Assembly (NCBI GenBank): GCA_937958695.1
Contig: CALGNK010000037.1
Span: 1-42,081, forward strand
Reading direction: 5' to 3'
Source of the DNA: an uncultured bacterium
GTDB lineage: Bacteria > DUMJ01
DNA length: 42,081 nucleotides
A model generated the notes under the pieces. It saw only the letters and a program-made list of their open reading frames with translations, was not told where the DNA came from and ran no database searches. A program made the translations under genes and the position numbers. Of this stretch, positions 25,459 through 33,828 are shown piece by piece (positions within the stretch are counted from its first letter, which is position 1; the number at the start of each line of letters is the position of its first letter).

Positions 25459-27309
25459 ATGATAGAAAGGGTTATTAACGAGATTAAGGAGAAGTATTAT
25501 GGTGTTCCTTTCCTTGCTCTAGGGCAGACAGTCCTTTGGGATGAACCAACAAAGATAGCGTTAAAGTATTGGTTAGACAAATTATATCCAGAATCGGTCT
25601 TCATATTTGGGGTGCATAATACGGATTATTTTGCCAAATCTCCAATAGCTTCAGATAAGGATGCATATATACTTATGTCGCATAATGACAATTCTACAAG
25701 AGATCTTTGGGCTTCGACTATAGAGATATCTAGACCATTTGGAAGTGAAAATCATCCAACATTACAGTTTTTTAGAAGATGTAATGTCCCGATAAACAGT
25801 ATAGTCCCTAACGAAAAAAAGAATGAATTCTTAGACGAGATAACCTCTTGTTGGGGTTGGATGGCGGTAGTAAAAAGTGGAACTAGGTCTATAGTAGCCT
25901 GTGATGTCAAACTCCAAGATATATTGGAGAAACTTATAGAACTTATTGTGTGGGGGACTTGCGGTGTTAGAGACATCATCGGAGAAAGAGGATGTATAAA
26001 GGATTTTTGTGATAGGATTAGAGAATTCATATTGGATTATGCCAAGAAAAATGTTAATGCTACAATTACAGATCTATTTAAAGAGTTATACAGATGGTTC
26101 TGGGAAGAGCTAATCGGATACATTCCTCAAGATATAATAATAACTTCGTCTTTAGAACTTTTCAGATTTAATACAAAAACCTATGATCTACCAAGATTCT
26201 CTATTATAGAAGGATTCATAAATCCATATATGAGTAACATCTATAAGAATTGTTACAACAACGCTGTAAAAGACTCAGGTATATATTCATTAGACTATTT
26301 TGGCTATGGAGCAATCCCATTTGACCTAGTAATACCTGGTAAGGAGAGAGGAACTATACTTATCCAACCCAAATTTCTCATAATAGAAGGAGAAGAAGAG
26401 ATTAGAGTCCCTCTAGATAACCCTATTACATCCCTTAAGGATCTTGCAGAAATTATAGAGAAGAACTTTGGCGAAAACTCAGCAATTATAGGGAAGGCGG
26501 TTGTCCTCTTATCTATGATAAGAAGTGAATTTATACTTGTATTCAATGAAAGAGGCTCTCTATACTATAATCTCACATTCAATATGGAGAGAATGTTAGA
26601 AGAGAATGGGATTCATACAGAATTTTACCCTATTCTTAGACTCAGATACGGGACGTGGGATTTAATAGAAGATATAGATAGAGAAATTACACTTCCAGAC
26701 TATATGAGAATAGCATTTGGAAAAGATGTTATTAGTCTTAAAGAATTTAGTATTAAATGGAGAAATGTAGTAAAAGAGCAGGAGAGTTTCATACATAAGG
26801 TGGCTAATACGAGAAAACCCAGAGAAATTATGAAGTTTTTAATCGAGATAAAAGAAAACGAATGGGAAGAGAAGTTAAATCTATACAATCAACTAAAACA
26901 AGACCTCATATCGAAAAGATTACCAATAGAAGCAAACTGGCAGAAGATGAGAGAACTTAAAGAAAAACTGAAAGGGATTAATAATCCTACTGAGAGAAGG
27001 CAGTTAAAAGAAGAGATAAGAAGACTTAGGGATGAGGCCTGGAGAATGGAAAAATCTAGAGAGATAAAAGAGATAAGAGAAAAATTAAAAGAGATAGAAA
27101 GAGAGGTGGAAAGAAAAAAGGCAGAGATACTTAGGTATTCTTATTTGGTAAAAGAGAATCTCCCATATACACATTGTAGACCGTCAGCCTGGTGGTTTAT
27201 CGCTATGGATCCTAGTAGAAAATGGTTCAAAAACTTAGTAGAGAAGCTTGATGGATATACAGAAGGTGAAAGATGCAAAAGTTACAGTTTACAAAAATGC
27301 AGACAGTAG
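25459..27309 (+). CDS. Uncharacterised 616-residue protein in the suf-dapF operon
   Basis: The family is not recognised. The protein is soluble, with no signal peptide or membrane helix. The N-terminal part (about 1-190) is mixed alpha/beta with PFLALGQTVLWDEPTK and ESVFIFGVHNTDYF. It holds several cysteines, including a RRCNVP stretch, and CGVRDIIGERGC near residues 173-184. A middle domain (about 200-420) has IIITSSLELFRFNT and LDYFGYGAIPFDL. From about residue 480 to 575 there is a long charged coiled coil rich in Lys, Arg and Glu, followed by THCRPSAWWFIAMDP. It starts 9 bp after sufB and overlaps dapF by 37 bases, so it is translated with them. A role linked to the Fe-S operon is only positional inference. 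Confidence 0.75.
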   Translation: MIERVINEIKEKYYGVPFLALGQTVLWDEPTKIALKYWLDKLYPESVFIFGVHNTDYFAKSPIASDKDAYILMSHNDNSTRDLWASTIEISRPFGSENHPTLQFFRRCNVPINSIVPNEKKNEFLDEITSCWGWMAVVKSGTRSIVACDVKLQDILEKLIELIVWGTCGVRDIIGERGCIKDFCDRIREFILDYAKKNVNATITDLFKELYRWFWEELIGYIPQDIIITSSLELFRFNTKTYDLPRFSIIEGFINPYMSNIYKNCYNNAVKDSGIYSLDYFGYGAIPFDLVIPGKERGTILIQPKFLIIEGEEEIRVPLDNPITSLKDLAEIIEKNFGENSAIIGKAVVLLSMIRSEFILVFNERGSLYYNLTFNMERMLEENGIHTEFYPILRLRYGTWDLIEDIDREITLPDYMRIAFGKDVISLKEFSIKWRNVVKEQESFIHKVANTRKPREIMKFLIEIKENEWEEKLNLYNQLKQDLISKRLPIEANWQKMRELKEKLKGINNPTERRQLKEEIRRLRDEAWRMEKSREIKEIREKLKEIEREVERKKAEILRYSYLVKENLPYTHCRPSAWWFIAMDPSRKWFKNLVEKLDGYTEGERCKSYSLQKCRQ

Positions 27310-28100
27310 GGAATGATTTTATTATAATAAATTGGGAGAAAGAAGAGTTAAATTGGAACCTTATAAGTAAAAGATTATCCGACAGGCATTTTGGTATTGG
27401 GGCAGACGGATTAATTGTTATTCTACCATCAGATGTTGCTGATTATAGAATGCGTATGTTTAATCCAGACGGGACGGAAGATATGTGCGGTAATGGACTT
27501 AGATGTTCAGTTAGAGTATTCTCTGAGTTAAAAAATCTAAAGGGAAATGACATTGAGATAGAGACTATTAGTGGTATAAAGAGGGCTAAGATAATAGATG
27601 GAGATGATTGGATTATAGAGGTAAACCTAGGTGAGCCTGTATTAGACCCAAAAAAGATACCAGTACTTTTAGACTTTTCTCCAATAATAGATTACCCTTT
27701 GGTAGTTAAGGATAAGATCTTCAACGCTACAATAGTATCTACAGGAACTACCCATTCTGTAATATTTTATAAAAATCTTACAGAGGAGATATTCAAAAAA
27801 TATAGCCCTATAATAGAGAATCATCCGCTATTTCCAGATAGAACAAGTGTAATCTGGGTAATAGATGAATATCACAGAGAATTAAAGATAAGAATATGGG
27901 AAAGAGGTGTTGGAGAGACTCTAGGCTGTGGAACAGGTGCCTGTGCAGCAGTGGTAGCTAAGATATTAAGAGGAGAAGAAAATCTCAACTATAAAGTAAC
28001 CTCTAAAGGTGGAACCTTATATGTAGAATGGAAGGATAGAAAAGATATATTTCTATCTGGAAAGGCAGAAAAGGTCTTTGAAGGAATTATCTGTATATAG
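27273..28100 (+). CDS. dapF: Diaminopimelate epimerase
   Basis: The product is 275 aa. It interconverts LL- and meso-diaminopimelate for lysine and peptidoglycan. The two catalytic cysteines sit in EDMCGNGLRCSVR (first half) and LGCGTGACAAVVAK (second half). FTKMQTVGNDFI at the N-terminus (usually KMHGLGNDF) and DRHFGIGADGL are the usual family blocks. The start lies within the end of the preceding gene, with AAGGTG upstream. No other lysine-pathway genes are in the window. The last 16 codons and the terminator after it are included in the 84-bp duplication made by the downstream IS, so a copy of the gene tail also occurs at 30058-30105. Confidence 0.96.
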   Translation: MQKLQFTKMQTVGNDFIIINWEKEELNWNLISKRLSDRHFGIGADGLIVILPSDVADYRMRMFNPDGTEDMCGNGLRCSVRVFSELKNLKGNDIEIETISGIKRAKIIDGDDWIIEVNLGEPVLDPKKIPVLLDFSPIIDYPLVVKDKIFNATIVSTGTTHSVIFYKNLTEEIFKKYSPIIENHPLFPDRTSVIWVIDEYHRELKIRIWERGVGETLGCGTGACAAVVAKILRGEENLNYKVTSKGGTLYVEWKDRKDIFLSGKAEKVFEGIICI

Positions 28101-28136
28101 ATAAGAGAGCGGGAGCCATTTATAGCTCCCACTTCT
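28053..28136. repeat. Left copy of 84-bp direct repeat (target-site duplication)
   Basis: A perfect copy of 30058-30141, flanking the insertion sequence directly. It contains the last 16 codons of dapF and the terminator hairpin (28111-28116 with 28125-28130). IS1634-family elements are known for unusually long, variable-length target duplications. Confidence 0.95.
28107..28136. terminator. Hairpin after dapF (also copied at 30112-30141)
   Basis: GGGAGC (28111-28116) pairs with GCTCCC (28125-28130) around an 8-base loop, with only a modest pyrimidine tail (ACTTCT). In the right copy the same arm encodes the last residues (KKWEL) and stop of the ABC ATPase gene, so the hairpin originally served the two convergent genes together. 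Confidence 0.6.
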
Positions 28137-28220
28137 CGCAAGTTTGACACCCTAAAATTTAAAAACCCGCATGGCTAGCGGGTTATCTTAATTTTCAGAC
28201 CTAAGGCGTAGGCACCAGGT

Positions 28221-29900
28221 CTACTTTACTGTACCTAATATCCTTGGTGGAATTTTTAGCCCTAAAGCTTTATATACTATCTCAGCTTTCCCTTTTAAGT
28301 TTGTCCTTACTATTACTTTCCCTTCACCTTCTATATTTATCTCTACTGCCTTTAACTTACTTATATCTCTCATTACTTCACTGTATGTGGCTTCTTCATC
28401 TATCTCTTTTATCTTCTTACTTAATAGTACCTTCATCTGTAAAGCTATAAAACATACAAATATATGCCCTCTTATCCTCCTCTCTACATAGTGATATATT
28501 GGCCCTACTTCTAATTCATTCTTTAACTCCCTAAAGTGTCTCTCTATCATTGCTAATCCTTTATATCCCCCTATCACCTCTCCTATCCTTAGACTACTAT
28601 TTGTCACTAATACCCACTTACCATCATATATCTCTTCTTCTCTTAACTTCTCTTCATCTAGGCTTATCTTCATGTCTTCTATCTTTACATACTTCTTGTA
28701 CCCGTTCCTTATTATCCATTCTTTTGCTGTACTAAACTCTATCTTGTTCTCTATTATCTTCTGGAAATACTCCCTCTTTTCTTTTTCCATCTTTGCTATC
28801 TCTTCGTTGTAGCATACTATCCATCTCCTCTTTGACTTCTTAGAAGTCTCTATACTACTATCTTTATCTTTCCCTCTCTCCCCTTTCTCTAACTCCTCTA
28901 GCTCCTCCTCTGTCATCTCCTTAGCTTTTAGGTTCCTACCTATACTTTCAAATCCCTCTTCTTTTAATAGGATTCCTTTCCTTACCTTGTTTATTTGTCT
29001 CATCTTTACCCCTAGGATATACTCATATCCATTCTCCTCTAAATACCTTATGTTCTCTTCAGATACCATTCCTCTATCTGCTACTAGTATCACTTTCCCT
29101 ATCTGATACCTATCCCTTACTTTCTCTATTATCTCCTTAAATGCTGGCTTGTCTGACTTGTTCCCTTCCCATACTTCATGCCCTATCGGAAATCCATTCT
29201 GATCCATTAGTATCCCTATTACTAATTGCTTTAAGTCGTTCCTCTTGTTCTTTGGATACCCATACTTCAGTAACTCTTCAGCATTATCTCCTTCTCCCCA
29301 GTAGCTAACTGTTGTAGTGTCAAACATAACTATGTCTACCCGATAGTTGAATAGATTCTTATTCCTATTGAACAATTTTAGCTCTATCCTCTCTTTGTTC
29401 TCTATCAGGAAATCTAGACCTCGATAGAAGTGATGTAGGTCATAATTCTCCCACTTAGGCTCATACACACCCTTCTTCCATTCATTTGTCTCTCTTTCAC
29501 TTGAAGGGGCTATAAGACGATTACATACCATCGCAAAGATGGCTTCTACTAGATCTACTTGTTTATTTGTTTCTTCGAAGTATTTCCTTAGAACTTTTTC
29601 AAAGCCTAAACTTTCCCAGAGCTTTCTGAAGATTTGTATCTCCCCATATGTTTTAGCCTCATCAATATCAAGCTCTTCTAAATCTAGAAACTTACATTTA
29701 GAGGAGAAAGGAAGTAGATAATTGATGATGTTATCTACTAATTTAGTGGTCTCTGAGGTATCAACTCTACCAAGACAACAGATATTTTTCTGTCTAGTTG
29801 AGTTAGATTTCTTATCCCAGTAATTTCTAACTAGATATAGGTAAGCTCTAGTGGAACCATCTTTATTTTTAAACCTTTTAACTCTAGGGAAAATACTCAT
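28221..29900 (-). CDS. IS1634-family DDE transposase
   Basis: The product is 559 aa. The N-terminal block reads RAYLYLVRNYWDKKSNSTRQ, then ICCLGRVD, the usual opening of this IS4-superfamily group. The first catalytic Asp is in RVDIVMFDTTTVSYWG, the second in VILVADRGMVSEEN (residues about 274-287), and the Glu lies in the C-terminal YKGLAMIERHFRELKNEL (Y-(2)-R-(3)-E-(6)-K-like motif). The C-terminal region (HIFVCFIALQM) completes the fold. Length and all motifs are intact, so the enzyme should be active. Its terminator is the hairpin at 28164-28184. Confidence 0.95.
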   Translation of the reverse strand: MSIFPRVKRFKNKDGSTRAYLYLVRNYWDKKSNSTRQKNICCLGRVDTSETTKLVDNIINYLLPFSSKCKFLDLEELDIDEAKTYGEIQIFRKLWESLGFEKVLRKYFEETNKQVDLVEAIFAMVCNRLIAPSSERETNEWKKGVYEPKWENYDLHHFYRGLDFLIENKERIELKLFNRNKNLFNYRVDIVMFDTTTVSYWGEGDNAEELLKYGYPKNKRNDLKQLVIGILMDQNGFPIGHEVWEGNKSDKPAFKEIIEKVRDRYQIGKVILVADRGMVSEENIRYLEENGYEYILGVKMRQINKVRKGILLKEEGFESIGRNLKAKEMTEEELEELEKGERGKDKDSSIETSKKSKRRWIVCYNEEIAKMEKEKREYFQKIIENKIEFSTAKEWIIRNGYKKYVKIEDMKISLDEEKLREEEIYDGKWVLVTNSSLRIGEVIGGYKGLAMIERHFRELKNELEVGPIYHYVERRIRGHIFVCFIALQMKVLLSKKIKEIDEEATYSEVMRDISKLKAVEINIEGEGKVIVRTNLKGKAEIVYKALGLKIPPRILGTVK

Positions 29901-29996
29901 AGCAATAAAATAATATCATATTTAAATCTATATGTCAATACTTTATAAATTGACGTGGCACCAGGAAAATTTTTAAAAATGAGAGGGTCATATAAT

Positions 29997-30034
29997 AAAA
30001 AAGCGGGTTCAGGATGTTTCGAACCCGCTTTTTT
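29997..30034. terminator. Bidirectional terminator inside the right end of the IS
   Basis: AAAAAAGCGGGTTC (29997-30010) is exactly complementary to GAACCCGCTTTTTT (30021-30034). Strong T-runs exist on both strands. It probably insulates the transposase gene from outside transcription, a common trick of IS4-type elements. Confidence 0.85.
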
Positions 30035-30057
30035 GAACTTTACCTGTCAAACTTACG

Positions 30058-30141
30058 CTATCTGGAAAGGCAGAAAAGGTCTTTGAAGGAATTATCTGTA
30101 TATAGATAAGAGAGCGGGAGCCATTTATAGCTCCCACTTCT
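30058..30141. repeat. Right copy of 84-bp direct repeat (target-site duplication)
   Basis: Identical to 28053-28136. It carries a stranded copy of the dapF tail (30058-30105) and the 3' end of the downstream ATPase gene with its hairpin. Confidence 0.95.
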
Positions 30142-30919
30142 TGTGAATTACTGGAACATCTTCGAGAAGTTTCTTCGTGTAAGAATCTTTAGGATCAGTA
30201 ATTATCTCTTCAGCATCTCCCGATTCAACTATCTTTCCATTATTCATTATAAATAACCTATCGCTGGTATAGTAAGCCAAGCCTATATCATGAGTAATGA
30301 ACATTATAGACATATTATATTGTTTCCTTAGATCTAAGAGTAGATTCAGTATACCAGCCCTAGAAGAGGCATCTATCATAGATGTAGGTTCGTCTGCAAT
30401 AAGAAGCTTAGGCTTTATAATTAGGATTCTAGCTAACATTATCCTCTGTTTCTGTCCACCACTCAACTCGTAGGGACGCTTATCTAAAACCTCATCAGGA
30501 TTTAATCCAACACTCAATAACGACTCCCTAATTATCTTTTCTCTTTCCTCATTAGAAGGAGAATTTAAGACAAGCCTAAATGCGTTATTTAATAACCTTC
30601 TTACAGAGTAGAATATATTGAAAGAGGCAAATGGGTCCTGAAATATTGCCTGTACCTCTCTCCAATAATTCAAAAGATCTTTCCTAGAAGATATATGTGT
30701 AATATCTTTATCTCTAAATATTATCCTACCACTTGTAGGAGGGAGTAATTTTAATATCAACCTAGCAGTAGTAGTCTTACCGCTACCACTCTCCCCTAAC
30801 AGGGTAACTATCTCTCCCTCATTAATAGAAAAAGAGACATTATCTACCGCCCTTATCTGAGACTTGCCAGTTCCAAAGGTCCTAGTTAGATTTTCAACCC
30901 TTAGAAGTTCTCTATCCAT
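30125..30919 (-). CDS. ABC transporter ATPase, DppF/OppF type
   Basis: The product is 264 aa from the ATG at 30919, which follows GGAGGAG by three bases; an ATG at 30931 overlaps that site. Walker A is GESGSGKTT, the signature ELSGGQKQRIMLARIL and Walker B LLIADEPTSMID. The short C-terminal tail lacks the oligopeptide-transporter cysteine region found in its partner. It ends in KKWEL, whose codons form one arm of the terminator hairpin. It is the last gene of the 30.1-35.6 kb transport operon and overlaps the preceding ATPase gene by 8 bases. Confidence 0.94.
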   Translation of the reverse strand: MDRELLRVENLTRTFGTGKSQIRAVDNVSFSINEGEIVTLLGESGSGKTTTARLILKLLPPTSGRIIFRDKDITHISSRKDLLNYWREVQAIFQDPFASFNIFYSVRRLLNNAFRLVLNSPSNEEREKIIRESLLSVGLNPDEVLDKRPYELSGGQKQRIMLARILIIKPKLLIADEPTSMIDASSRAGILNLLLDLRKQYNMSIMFITHDIGLAYYTSDRLFIMNNGKIVESGDAEEIITDPKDSYTKKLLEDVPVIHKKWEL

Positions 30920-31901
30920 GTTCTCCTCCATATAAGAAGCAACTAACTATATGGTCAGACTTTACAGTTATAAAGGGTGGGACAGAAGTATTACAGATAC
31001 CTTCTATATAAGATGGACATCTGGGGTGAAATCTACATCCAGTAGGAGGATCTTTCAGATTAGGAGGAACCCCTGGTATAGCCTCTATTCTCTTAGACTT
31101 CATACCTGACTCTGGAACTAAGACTGAAGATATTAATAGTTTACTATAAGGATGCAACGGTTCAAATATTATGCTTTCCATAGGACCAACCTCTACTATC
31201 TTCCCTGCATACATAACTGCTATTCTATTTGCGAAATGTCTTAATAGGGGAAGCTCATGAGTTATAAAAACAACGCTTTTTATAATCTGCTTCCTCAAAA
31301 GCTCCACTAATAGTTTTATTACAATCTTCTGGCTAGAGACATCTAATGCTGAGGTGGGTTCATCTGCTATCAAAACCTTTGGATTTAGTAACGTCGAGAT
31401 AACTGTTACCGTCCTCTGTTTCATTCCTCCACTAAGTTGGTGAGGATAGGCATCTAGTATCCTTGGAGGCAAAGATAAAGCCTCAAATCTCTCCCTTGCC
31501 CTCTGTAGAGCTTCTTCTTTTGACATCTCTGGGAAATGTTCTTTCAACACATCTATTACAAAATTTTTAATCCTTGAAGTAGGATTTAAGGAGTTCATAG
31601 CCCCTTGAGGGACAATGGATATATATTTACCCTTTATTTCTCTCCTCAGTGTCTCCTTATCAAGTGTTAGTATATTTGTACCATTAGCTCTAACCTCACC
31701 GCTTACTACATATAGAGGAGGAATAACCGTAAAGGCAAGGACAGAAGCTAATGTAGACTTTCCACATCCAGACTCACCAGCTATCCCTAAAACCTCTCCC
31801 TCTCTAACCTCTAAAGAAACTTCATCTACAGCTTTAATCTCTTCCCCCTGAACCGTCTTATAATAAGCTCTCAAGTCAATAGCAGTTAGAAGGTTACCCA
31901 T
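30912..31901 (-). CDS. ABC transporter ATPase, DppD/OppD type
   Basis: The product is 329 aa. Walker A is GESGCGKST, the signature QLSGGMKQRTV and Walker B LIADEPTSALDV. The C-terminal oligopeptide-transporter region carries cysteines in GCRFHPRCPSYIEGIC, typical of the family and possibly an Fe-S or zinc site. It pairs with the 30125 product to power the importer. GAGTTAGCGATG gives only a weak ribosome-binding site; it begins 3 bases after the permease stop, so coupling to upstream translation is likely. Confidence 0.94.
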   Translation of the reverse strand: MGNLLTAIDLRAYYKTVQGEEIKAVDEVSLEVREGEVLGIAGESGCGKSTLASVLAFTVIPPLYVVSGEVRANGTNILTLDKETLRREIKGKYISIVPQGAMNSLNPTSRIKNFVIDVLKEHFPEMSKEEALQRARERFEALSLPPRILDAYPHQLSGGMKQRTVTVISTLLNPKVLIADEPTSALDVSSQKIVIKLLVELLRKQIIKSVVFITHELPLLRHFANRIAVMYAGKIVEVGPMESIIFEPLHPYSKLLISSVLVPESGMKSKRIEAIPGVPPNLKDPPTGCRFHPRCPSYIEGICNTSVPPFITVKSDHIVSCFLYGGEHG

Positions 31902-31903
31902 CG

Positions 31904-32743
31904 CTAACTCCTTCTTAGTCTAGGATTAAAGACTTCATCCATACCAGTATTCATACTCATAAGAGAAAAAGTCGTCATAGAGAGGCATATAACTGGAGGT
32001 ATAAATGCCCACCAAGCTCCAGTTCTCACTGCTTCCCATAATAAAGACCAGTGTAACATTACGCCAAGAGATACTGTCTGAAATGGACCAAGCCCTAACA
32101 TACTTAAAGTAGCTTCATTCAATATTCCACCAGAGAACTGAAGTATAAAAGCCATAAATATATAAGAAAACATATAGGGCAATATCTCATATATAATCAT
32201 CTCTAAAGAGCTAAATCCAGTTATTCTAGCTATATCTATATGTTCCCTTGTCTTTAGACTTGAAGTTTGAGCTCTAACCGCTCTAGCTGTCCAGGGCCAA
32301 GCAGTTATTCCTATAACTAATCCCATTACTACAGCAGATCTAGCTTTAATAGCGATAGAGAGAAGGATTAGTATTACTATCGAAGGTATGGTAATAAATA
32401 CATTAGTTATACCCATCAATACCTCTTCAATTATTCCTCCTTTATAACCTGCAATAGAGCCAATAGTAACTCCTATGGTAGTAGCTATAAGTCCAGCGGT
32501 ACAACCAATGAGAAGTGAAGTCCTAGTCCCATACATAAGCTGAGTAAATACATCCCTACCTAGGTTATCTGTTCCAAGAATAAACCTATCTGAAGGGGGA
32601 CTGAAAAGTCCGCCAACCATCTGGAAGGGATTTTTAGGATTTAAAATCGGACCTATTAATGCAAAAGAGAGAATTCCAAGGAAAAGAACAAATCCTACTA
32701 TAAACCTTTTAGACCTAAAGAGTAATATCAGTATATCCTTCAT
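31904..32743 (-). CDS. ABC transporter permease, DppC/OppC type
   Basis: The product is 279 aa. It has an N-terminal membrane helix, then FILGTDNLGRDVFTQLMYGT (family motif GTDxxGRD) at about residues 54-73, five more helices and the EAA-like loop EHIDIARITGFSSLEMIIYE. NEATLSMLGLGP near residue 207 is also typical. It forms the channel with the 32744 product; the two genes abut with no gap. Confidence 0.93.
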   Translation of the reverse strand: MKDILILLFRSKRFIVGFVLFLGILSFALIGPILNPKNPFQMVGGLFSPPSDRFILGTDNLGRDVFTQLMYGTRTSLLIGCTAGLIATTIGVTIGSIAGYKGGIIEEVLMGITNVFITIPSIVILILLSIAIKARSAVVMGLVIGITAWPWTARAVRAQTSSLKTREHIDIARITGFSSLEMIIYEILPYMFSYIFMAFILQFSGGILNEATLSMLGLGPFQTVSLGVMLHWSLLWEAVRTGAWWAFIPPVICLSMTTFSLMSMNTGMDEVFNPRLRRS

Positions 32744-33757
32744 TTATCTCTCCCCTAACTGAACCGCTCTTATACGCGGATCTATAAATCCATAAGCTAT
32801 TTCTACAAGAAAATTAGCGGTCAAAACCGCAACAGTTATTATAAGTGTACAACCTTGTATAAGAGGATAATCGTTCTGCCTTATAGCAGTGAAGAGCAAG
32901 CTTCCTACACCAGGATAAGAAAAGACAGACTCAGTAACCAAGGCACCACCCATCATAGTACCAAAAGAGATTGCCAATCCTGTAATCTGTGGCAACATTG
33001 CATTTCTAAAGACATATCTGATAATTCTCTCATCTCTTATCCCTAAATTCTTAGCATAATTAACATAGTCTGAGGTAAGTTCATAGAGTGACATCTCTCT
33101 CATCCCAATAGCCTGACCCCCTATAGCAACTAAAACCATAGAAAGATACGGAAGTATATAATGGTAGAGGGCATTCATAATAAACCTCAAAGATAATGTT
33201 GGGACCATACCAAAGCTATAACCGCCACCTACAGGGAACAAGCCAAACCTAACAGCTAAAAGGTAAAGAAATACTATAGCAAGACAATAGTAAGGTATGT
33301 TAGAAAAGACTAGAGAAAGTGTAAAAGCTACACTATCGAATTTACCCCCTTTATATGCACTAAAAGCACCCAATAGATTACCAATTATCCAACCTGATAA
33401 TATGGCAGGGACCTGTAAACTTATAGTCCAAGGCAATGCCCTACCTATAAGGTCCTTAACCTTACCAGGGTAAAGCATAAAAGATGTACCTAGATTCCAA
33501 CGAAATATATTTCTCAAATAATTAAAGTATTGGATATATAAAGGTTTATCTAGACCAAACTCCTTCATATAGGTAGAGTATAATCTTTCTAATACATCAC
33601 TCTGAACCCCACCTGTTGCCATCTGATTTACTATTACAGAGACAGGATTACCTGGAATAAGACGAGGCAGAATAAAGTTTAAACTGACAGCGACAAAAAA
33701 TGCTAAGATATACCAACTTATCTTTTGAAGTATATATCTAGCAAATGGATTCTTCAT
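32744..33757 (-). CDS. ABC transporter permease, DppB/OppB type
   Basis: The product is 337 aa. The opening FILPRLIPGNPVSVIVNQMA is typical, followed by EFGLDKPLYIQYFNYLRN. Six membrane helices, the EAA-like loop (DYVNYAKNLGIRDERIIRY) and FSYPGVGSLLFTAI complete the family pattern. A longer periplasmic insertion near residues 175-200 (GGGYSFGM) matches sugar-transporting members. AAAGGAGAGAG precedes the ATG. Confidence 0.93.
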   Translation of the reverse strand: MKNPFARYILQKISWYILAFFVAVSLNFILPRLIPGNPVSVIVNQMATGGVQSDVLERLYSTYMKEFGLDKPLYIQYFNYLRNIFRWNLGTSFMLYPGKVKDLIGRALPWTISLQVPAILSGWIIGNLLGAFSAYKGGKFDSVAFTLSLVFSNIPYYCLAIVFLYLLAVRFGLFPVGGGYSFGMVPTLSLRFIMNALYHYILPYLSMVLVAIGGQAIGMREMSLYELTSDYVNYAKNLGIRDERIIRYVFRNAMLPQITGLAISFGTMMGGALVTESVFSYPGVGSLLFTAIRQNDYPLIQGCTLIITVAVLTANFLVEIAYGFIDPRIRAVQLGER

Positions 33758-33777
33758 ACTCTCTCCTTTCTAACAAG

Positions 33778-33807
33778 AGGGAGGGCAAGAAATTTCTTGC
33801 CCTCCCT
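33778..33807. terminator. Perfect 30-bp palindromic hairpin between binding-protein and permease genes
   Basis: Stem 33778-33792 with 33793-33807 is perfect. It lies 21 bases after the binding-protein stop and 20 bases before the permease start. There is no T-run on the minus strand, so it more likely stabilises or partly attenuates the message, keeping the binding protein more abundant than the membrane parts. Confidence 0.75.
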
Positions 33808-33828
33808 TTATAAATAATTATCCTAATC

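Larger units (their letters stand above)
28137..30057 (-). mobile_element. IS1634-family insertion sequence, 1921 bp, apparently intact
   Basis: The element has imperfect terminal inverted repeats: the left end starts CGCAAGTTTGACA and the right end, read inward, CGTAAGTTTGACA (12 of 13 identical). It carries one long transposase gene. Terminator hairpins lie just inside both ends: 28164-28184 for the transposase itself and 29997-30034, a symmetric hairpin with T-runs on both strands that would block transcription entering from outside. The 84-bp flanking repeats are identical, so the insertion is recent. The region 29901-30057 holds only the element's right end and promoter area. Confidence 0.92.

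Noticed and set aside
28221-29900. Plus-strand open frames rich in Leu, Ser and Tyr inside the transposase gene.
   Set aside because: They are antisense shadows of the transposase codons with no ribosome-binding sites.
29997-30034. GTTTCGAACCC looks like a tRNA T-arm.
   Set aside because: It is part of a symmetric terminator inside the IS; no acceptor, D or anticodon arms are present.
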